Shown here one piece after another: positions 32,676-37,248 of a stretch of DNA of 37,248 nucleotides. The stretch's first letter is position 1; each line of letters starts with the position of its first letter. The translations under genes and the position numbers were made by a program. This DNA comes from Chloroflexota bacterium (GTDB lineage Bacteria > Chloroflexota > Anaerolineae > Anaerolineales > Anaerolineaceae): the NCBI GenBank assembly GCA_012514645.1, contig JAAYZW010000005.1, positions 1 through 37,248 on the forward strand, read 5' to 3'. Below the pieces are notes generated by a model. It did no database searches and was not told where the DNA came from. It saw nothing but the letters and a program-made list of their open reading frames with translations.

Positions 32676-33071
32676 TGGAGATGGCGGGAATCGAACCCGC
32701 GTCCGAAAGATTAGATTCTCGAATCTCTACGAGCGTAGCAGAAGATTTGGTCTCATTCGCCTTAAGGTGTTCTGCGCAACTACCGGCAAACCATTCGTTT
32801 GAGCCCAATGGCTCTCTTAGGACCGTCTCACGAATCAACGGTCAGCATTCTGACTTCTATGACATCCTGGCTGGATTCGGTCAGAAAAACGACTCCAGGG
32901 GACGTGACCTCAGAAAGGAGGTCATGCTATCATCGATTAGCTTATGCAGCTAAAGGAAGAGTAGCGTAACTTGTGCGATTGGCACTTGTTGTTTTATACT
33001 GATTTTACGAGGTCGGTATCTCTCGGCTCGCAATCCGGAACCAGCTTCTCCCGTCGAGACCTGGCATCCCC
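32676..33071 (-). ncRNA. ssrA: Transfer-messenger RNA (tmRNA)
   Basis: One-piece tmRNA of about 396 nt. The 5' end GGGGATGCCAGGTCTCGACG pairs with the 3' end CATCTCC (acceptor stem, one G-U) and the T arm GCGGGTTCGATTCCCGC is intact. The tag reading frame runs from GCC (32983) to TAA (32942): ANRTSYATLPLAA, ending in the usual L-A-A degradation signal. After it come GC-rich pseudoknot-like segments, including CATGACCTCCTTTCTGAGGTCA. CCA is not fully encoded (ACCT). tmRNA frees stalled ribosomes with SmpB, which is not in the window. Confidence 0.96.
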
Positions 33072-33081
33072 ATGCGGCATC

Positions 33082-33110
33082 ATTATAGCAAAACAAAAGC
33101 CTCCCTGCAA
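33082..33110 (-). promoter_or_regulatory. Promoter of ssrA
   Basis: On the minus strand TTGCAG (33110-33105), a 17-bp spacer and a perfect TATAAT (33087-33082), which ends 10 nt before the tmRNA 5' end. The -35 box lies inside the terminator hairpin of the upstream sugar-transport operon. Confidence 0.75.
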
Positions 33111-33125
33111 GTACAGAGAGGCTTT
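33096..33125 (-). terminator. Intrinsic terminator of the sugar ABC operon
   Basis: On the minus strand AAAGCCTCTCTG (33125-33114) pairs with CAGGGAGGCTTT (33107-33096), 12 bp with one G-U that would be a C-A mismatch on the other strand, 6-nt loop, then TTTTGTTT. It lies 21 bp after the substrate-binding-protein stop. Confidence 0.85.
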
Positions 33126-33146
33126 ATTACGATCTTCTAACAAAAA

Positions 33147-34511
33147 TTAGTTGAGCTGCTCGAGTTGTTCAGCAAGAATTCTGTTGCCAAATTCATTTAG
33201 CGTGTCAAACTCAGTCTGGACATCCAGCGTGGGATCGTCAACAACTGCAGCCATGACCACTTCGATTTCGTCACGAACAAAGTCATAACCAGGAACGGCA
33301 GGTTCAAACCAGCCATATTCCAACAGGTCCCATGAAGCTTTGTAAGTCGGGTTGGCAGCCATGTAATCGGTCATCATATCAGCTACAGACTTGCGTACCG
33401 GGAAATAACCGGAGGCTTCTGCCCAGAGTTTCTGAACTTCGGGGCTGGTGTAGTACTTCAGGAAGATCCATGCAGCCAGTTGGCGTTCGGGGGTGGATTT
33501 CGGAATTGAAACACTGGCACCGTAAACATCTTGTTTGGGGGTGCCGGTGCTGGGGAGAGCAGCAACTGACCACTCGAAATTAGCGCCACCCTCGACAGCG
33601 GAGGTGTAGAAGGGCAAACCAGAGCTGGAGCCAACGGTGAACAGCAGTGTGCCGTTGCCGAAGTCAGACTGATCACCATAATTTTCAGAGACCAGGCGTG
33701 CACAACCGTCAGCAAACAGATCCTGGAGGAACTCGAAAGCTGCCACAGCTGCGGGGCTGTTCAGGGTGTACTGGTTGGTGGTGCCATCATAGATGTCGCC
33801 GCCGAATGCGTAGGTCCAGGAAGCGAAACGGGAGGTATCAATGCTCAGCTGATAGCCCATCGAACCTTCTGCCTTGGCGCCGCTAAAGGGTTGCGCAGCA
33901 GCTGCACAGGTCATTTCGCGGAATTGTTCTGGGGTAGTCGGAGGACCGTCATAGCCCAATTCGGTCAGCCAGTCCATGTTGTAATACATGACTTCCATCG
34001 AGCGGTTGGGAGCCAAACCGAGGCGCTGGTTGTCATACAGGGGAAATACGTCCTGTTGGAAGAAGGCATCAATGAAGTCATCCTGATCAGCCTGGGGCAT
34101 GCCGAATACCGGGTCGTTGATCACGGTGTTCATATCAAAGAACGAGTCAGCCAGTTGATAGGTAGCGATCTGATTCTGATAACCAACCACAATGTCAGGA
34201 ACGTCGGGGGTGTTGAGCAGGGCAAGCATCTTAGTGTAGATATCGCCATATCCGCCGGCGTATTCTGCGGTAAGAGTGATGCCATATTCGTTGGTGGAAT
34301 TAAAGTCATTAATAATTTTTTCCATTGCAGCTTCGCGGTCTTCGCCGGTGTGCTGGTGCCAGAAAGTAATATTCTGGGCAGGGGTAACAGTCGACCAATC
34401 CACGCCACCATCTTCGACCGGTGGGGTATCAGTCGCGGGGGTGCCGCAAGCGCTGAGCACCATTGCTGCAACCATCACGATTGCAAGTAAACTAAACAGC
34501 TTTCTCTTCAT
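33147..34511 (-). CDS. Sugar ABC transporter substrate-binding lipoprotein
   Basis: 454 residues. The N-terminus MKRKLFSLLA... ends in the lipobox LSAC with lipidated Cys22, followed by an acidic Pro/Thr linker; the mature protein should be anchored outside the membrane. ITFWHQHTGEDREAAMEKII ... FNSTNEYGITLTAEYAG ... PDIVVGYQNQIATY is typical of family 1 extracellular solute-binding proteins (CUT1), as is the late segment SIPKSTPERQLAAWIFLKYYTSPEVQKLWAEASGYFPVRKS. Substrate unknown, presumably an oligosaccharide or a glycerol-phosphate-type sugar. A strong GGAGGT precedes the ATG. It is the third gene of the operon, 73 bp after the permease gene. Confidence 0.93.
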   Translation of the reverse strand: MKRKLFSLLAIVMVAAMVLSACGTPATDTPPVEDGGVDWSTVTPAQNITFWHQHTGEDREAAMEKIINDFNSTNEYGITLTAEYAGGYGDIYTKMLALLNTPDVPDIVVGYQNQIATYQLADSFFDMNTVINDPVFGMPQADQDDFIDAFFQQDVFPLYDNQRLGLAPNRSMEVMYYNMDWLTELGYDGPPTTPEQFREMTCAAAAQPFSGAKAEGSMGYQLSIDTSRFASWTYAFGGDIYDGTTNQYTLNSPAAVAAFEFLQDLFADGCARLVSENYGDQSDFGNGTLLFTVGSSSGLPFYTSAVEGGANFEWSVAALPSTGTPKQDVYGASVSIPKSTPERQLAAWIFLKYYTSPEVQKLWAEASGYFPVRKSVADMMTDYMAANPTYKASWDLLEYGWFEPAVPGYDFVRDEIEVVMAAVVDDPTLDVQTEFDTLNEFGNRILAEQLEQLN

Positions 34512-34584
34512 TATTCAAAACCTCCATTTTGAATCTAATTAATTGATATCGAGATATTCTCGCTATCTTCAATAATATTTTATC

Positions 34585-35484
34585 CTAACCTTTCAAACCT
34601 GTGGTTGCAATACCTTGCGTGAACTGTTTTTGGGTCAGGAAATAGATAATCAGGATCGGGATCAGCGAGATCACAGCTCCTGCCATCAACAAGTGGGTTT
34701 GTGGACCAGCTTCGTTTACGAACGACCACAATCCGACCATAATCGGTCTCCAAGTATCGTTGGTTGTAACCAGCAGCGGCCATTGGAATGCGTTCCACGA
34801 TGCGGTAAAACCGAACAACAAAACTGTCATAATTGGTGCTTTACTGATTGGCAAGACAATCTGGATCAGAAAACGCAGATGATCTGCCCCGTCAATTCGG
34901 GCGGCATCCCAAAGTTCTTTCGGAATCTGCGCAAAAAACTGCCTGAGCAAGAAGATACTGAAGGCGTTGGCAATGAAGGGCACCGTCAGGGACCAATACT
35001 TGTTCAGCCAGGTGCCGCCAGGAATCGGAAATATGCTTCCACGGATCAGCAGATAGTTTGGAATCAATGTGACAGACTCCGGAATCATCATGGTTGCCAG
35101 AAACAATCCAAACAAAATGTTTTTGCCTTTGAAATCGATCCGTCCAAAGGCATATCCAGCCAAAATCGAGGTGAATAACAGACCAGCCAAAGTGCCCAGC
35201 GTGACGAGAACGCTGTTCATAAAATATTTTGAGAACTTTGCCTGGTTCCAGGCATCCACATAATTGACCCACTGGGGCACCTTGGGGACCAAAGCGCGTG
35301 TTATCGTCTCACCCAAAGTCATCAGTGAGCTGGAAATCATCCAGAAGAAAGGAAAGATAAAGATAATTGCGCCAAAAATCAGAATTGCGTAAGTAAGCAA
35401 ACGCCCAATAAAGTAAAATGGAGAGCGCTTGGTACGGGTAGCAGGTGGGACAACAGGTTGCTCTTTGACCGCCAGATTATCCAT
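34585..35484 (-). CDS. Sugar ABC transporter permease, MalG type
   Basis: 299 residues with six membrane helices. The EAA loop is clear, ELWDAARIDGADHLRFLIQIVLP, which docks the ATPase; RALVPKVPQWVNYVDAWNQAKF before the core and LLVTTNDTWRPIMVGLWSFV after it are also family-typical, and the end KQFTQGIATTGLKG matches the MalG tail. The ATG overlaps the stop of the MalF-type gene by 8 bp. No ATPase gene is in the operon, so a shared MsiK-type ATPase coded elsewhere must power it. Confidence 0.93.
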   Translation of the reverse strand: MDNLAVKEQPVVPPATRTKRSPFYFIGRLLTYAILIFGAIIFIFPFFWMISSSLMTLGETITRALVPKVPQWVNYVDAWNQAKFSKYFMNSVLVTLGTLAGLLFTSILAGYAFGRIDFKGKNILFGLFLATMMIPESVTLIPNYLLIRGSIFPIPGGTWLNKYWSLTVPFIANAFSIFLLRQFFAQIPKELWDAARIDGADHLRFLIQIVLPISKAPIMTVLLFGFTASWNAFQWPLLVTTNDTWRPIMVGLWSFVNEAGPQTHLLMAGAVISLIPILIIYFLTQKQFTQGIATTGLKG

Positions 35485-36643
35485 AAAAAACCCTCTCTCC
35501 CATCAGTTTGTTTTGCGCAAGCGTCAGCCCAAGAATCACAACGAACAAAACGATCGCCTGGGCTGTGGCGACTCCATATTGATTAGCCTTGTAAAAATTA
35601 TCGAAAATAAGCAAGCTGGTCGTAATCACCGAAGACCCCGCACTGGGCGTTCTGAGTACATAAATATGATTGAAGGCTTTGAACGTGCCAATAAAGCCGA
35701 TCAATGTCAGGTAAAAAGTGGTCGGTGAAAGCAGCGGCATGGTGATGTGTCTGAACATTTGTTGTTTGGTGGCACCATCTATCTCAGCGGCTTCATAAGT
35801 TTCCTTCGGAATGTTGCCCAGACCCGCCAGGAAAATGACCGTGTTATAGCCTACGAACGACCAAATGCCGTAGAGCATGATCGAGACCAGCGCGAGACTT
35901 GGTCCAGCCAGAAAGCCGGAAAGGTTGAGCCCGAACAAATTAAACAGCGGTTTTTGCTCAAAGCGCCATCTCTGCGGGCTAATGCCAAACCAGCCTATTA
36001 CCATATTGGCGATCGAAGTTTCCCTCAGTGAGAAAATGATCTGAAAAACTACCGCCGAAGTAACAGAGGGGGTGATATAAGGCAAAAAGTAGATCATCCT
36101 GAAGATATCTTTGCCAACGATATCCTGGTAGAGCAAGAAAGCCAAAATCATGCCTATGATTACCTCTGCCGGCACGGTTCCCAAAGCATAATACATGGTA
36201 ACAATCAGAGAATCAAGGAAACTCTTGTTACCATCTACATACATCTGCCCCCACCCGGTCACAAAGACTACTCCACCGACAATCAAAACAGCGGCGGCAG
36301 CAATTTTCGCGATCATGGCACCTCTGTTGAGTGATTTGAAGGCATTGTTCCAAACCCAAAAGGCTGCAACGATCAATGCGATACCCGCAAGGGTGATCAG
36401 TAAGTTGGTCCAGGTTCCGAATATCAACAGGTAGTTCCGGTCGCCAACGAAAGCACCCTTTGTAACCCGCCAATTAAAGAGACTCATAAAAAATGAGTAA
36501 CCGATTGGGAAAAGACCAAATATCAGAATGATTATCAGAGCTGGGAGGGTAAATAGGTAACCGGTAATTTGTTCCCTGGTCCTGAGCCCGTGGAGGGTTT
36601 CACCAGGTTTCTTTGGCTCAGTAGTTATGGTTGCTTCAGTCAA
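35477..36643 (-). CDS. Sugar ABC transporter permease, MalF type, with an insertion after the first helix; TTG start
   Basis: 388 residues. Helix 1 is GYLFTLPALIIILIFGLFPIGYSFFMS; the EAA loop ETYEAAEIDGATKQQMFRHITMP is intact. Between helix 1 and the transport core is an added stretch of about 75 residues with two more hydrophobic helices (LLITLAGIALIVAAFWVW and IAKIAAAAVLIVGGVVFV), which is longer than the common CUT1 MalF-like permease of about 300 residues. The start is TTG 36643 with AGGAG six bases before it. This is the first gene of the operon. The C-terminal end ERVFYG overlaps the next start. Confidence 0.9.
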   Translation of the reverse strand: MTEATITTEPKKPGETLHGLRTREQITGYLFTLPALIIILIFGLFPIGYSFFMSLFNWRVTKGAFVGDRNYLLIFGTWTNLLITLAGIALIVAAFWVWNNAFKSLNRGAMIAKIAAAAVLIVGGVVFVTGWGQMYVDGNKSFLDSLIVTMYYALGTVPAEVIIGMILAFLLYQDIVGKDIFRMIYFLPYITPSVTSAVVFQIIFSLRETSIANMVIGWFGISPQRWRFEQKPLFNLFGLNLSGFLAGPSLALVSIMLYGIWSFVGYNTVIFLAGLGNIPKETYEAAEIDGATKQQMFRHITMPLLSPTTFYLTLIGFIGTFKAFNHIYVLRTPSAGSSVITTSLLIFDNFYKANQYGVATAQAIVLFVVILGLTLAQNKLMGERVFYG

Positions 36644-36759
36644 AGAGAACTCCTCTCTTTCTCATCTATAATGCAAGTCACCAGTAGATTATAAACAATA
36701 ATATCAGTTTTTACACCCGAATATCTAAATTGGTACATTTTATATATTATTGGTCAATT

Positions 36760-37248
36760 CTATTCAAGGCTGAGCAGAGCAAGAATGGAAGTGGGGAACT
36801 TATCTGTCACAAGTATAAACCCAATATCATCAAAAGCAACCAGCCCTTCCCAATTACGGGCGACATTTTGGTCCATTAATTTCAGGTAAATTGGTGGCTG
36901 ATCAACCATAACAAAACCGCCCTCAGTAATCTGATATTTGACCAGGCGTTCAATTGGTCGGTTTTCGAGGTGGGTTTCGCCGAGACCATATCGGTTTGAG
37001 AGAAAGTCATCTCCCACTACCAAATGTGTGTCACCTGGGAAGAAATAATTGATCATCCAAAAAATTCCATCAGCATCAATAATAGTTGCGTCAGTAACCC
37101 GAAAATTAATTGCATCCATCGGGATTTGAGTGACCTCTGCCAAATCCAGGGTCAAACGGATTGCAAAGGGGTTGTCATTTTGTTCGGTTCCGTTTTGCTC
37201 ATAGAAGGCATAAATGTAATTGCCGTCGCTGGTCAGTGCTTCGTAGGT
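36760..37248 (-). CDS. Partial gene: C-terminal part of an esterase-like/beta-propeller protein, 5' end outside the window
   Basis: An open frame of 162 residues running from the window end to TAA at 36760. Repeated short strands (DGNYIYAFYEQNGTEQND, DATIIDADGIFWMINYFFPGD, RNWEGLVAFDDIGFILVTDK) look like blades of a beta-propeller. The last one, NWEG-L-x3-DD-x-GF-x-LVTDKFP, is like the C-terminus of phytase-type esterase-like proteins. The location and N-terminus cannot be seen. It lies 116 bp upstream of the sugar ABC operon on the same strand; a link to the transporter is possible but not shown. Confidence 0.6.
   Translation of the reverse strand, partial: TYEALTSDGNYIYAFYEQNGTEQNDNPFAIRLTLDLAEVTQIPMDAINFRVTDATIIDADGIFWMINYFFPGDTHLVVGDDFLSNRYGLGETHLENRPIERLVKYQITEGGFVMVDQPPIYLKLMDQNVARNWEGLVAFDDIGFILVTDKFPTSILALLSLE

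Noticed and set aside
32512-32953. Open frames on both strands over the ssrA region
   Set aside because: They overlap the tmRNA gene, whose full structure and tag are clear; one contains the usual WRESNPRP artefact.

Overview
This 37 kb window reads as ordinary bacterial chromosome with a few odd accessory modules. The best guess for the host is a Chloroflexota bacterium, probably class Anaerolineae. The reasons are the style of the proteins: a secreted beta-helix protein with a Pro/Thr linker and C-terminal membrane anchor, a fused ADP-forming acyl-CoA synthetase, a UbiA-like membrane protein, DUF503 and TIGR03960/TIGR03936-type genes, and a CUT1 sugar importer without its own ATPase. This is inference from gene content, not a phylogenetic result. 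No phage, IS element, CRISPR array or rRNA operon is visible.

Layout. 1-7.4 kb: the end of thpR, then rsfS, a bcp peroxiredoxin paired with a degenerate UbiA-like membrane protein, a large secreted beta-helix protein, a metallo-beta-lactamase-fold hydrolase and two polytopic membrane proteins. 7.4-12.5 kb: gyrB, dinB, tRNA-Thr(CGU), rtcB, then a 0.6 kb non-coding stretch holding a frameshifted leucine-rich-repeat relic and three perfect hairpins. 12.5-15.5 kb: ADP-forming acyl-CoA synthetase and a PHP-family histidinol phosphatase. 15.6-20.7 kb: three overlapping genes that look like an AddAB-type helicase-nuclease split into three polypeptides (an inactivated SF1-like ATPase, an active UvrD-like helicase, and a free-standing Fe-S PD-(D/E)XK nuclease). 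20.7-24.8 kb: tRNA-Val(UAC), then a tight plus-strand cluster of FAH hydrolase, DUF503, radical SAM, DUF2344 and HIT genes. 24.8-25.0 kb: dispersed GCGAAGC-type repeats. 25.1-30.2 kb (minus strand): an ECF-like sigma factor and a membrane-anchored putative anti-sigma factor, then an ABC exporter whose main permease carries a large extracytoplasmic domain resembling an M1 aminopeptidase without its zinc site. 30.3-33.1 kb: tRNA-Arg(CCG), ligA and the tmRNA gene (tag ANRTSYATLPLAA). 33.1-36.6 kb: sugar ABC importer (two permeases and a lipoprotein). The window ends in a partial gene with an esterase-like/beta-propeller C-terminus.

How it works together. Housekeeping nucleic-acid functions dominate: gyrB, dinB, ligA, the split helicase-nuclease, rtcB, tmRNA, rsfS and three tRNAs. 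Several genes have a -10 box only 6-12 nt before the start codon and no Shine-Dalgarno, so leaderless transcription appears common here, next to genes with strong Shine-Dalgarno sites. The candidates most worth a second look are the three-gene split AddAB-like module and the sigma/anti-sigma plus ABC/pseudo-M1 cluster.
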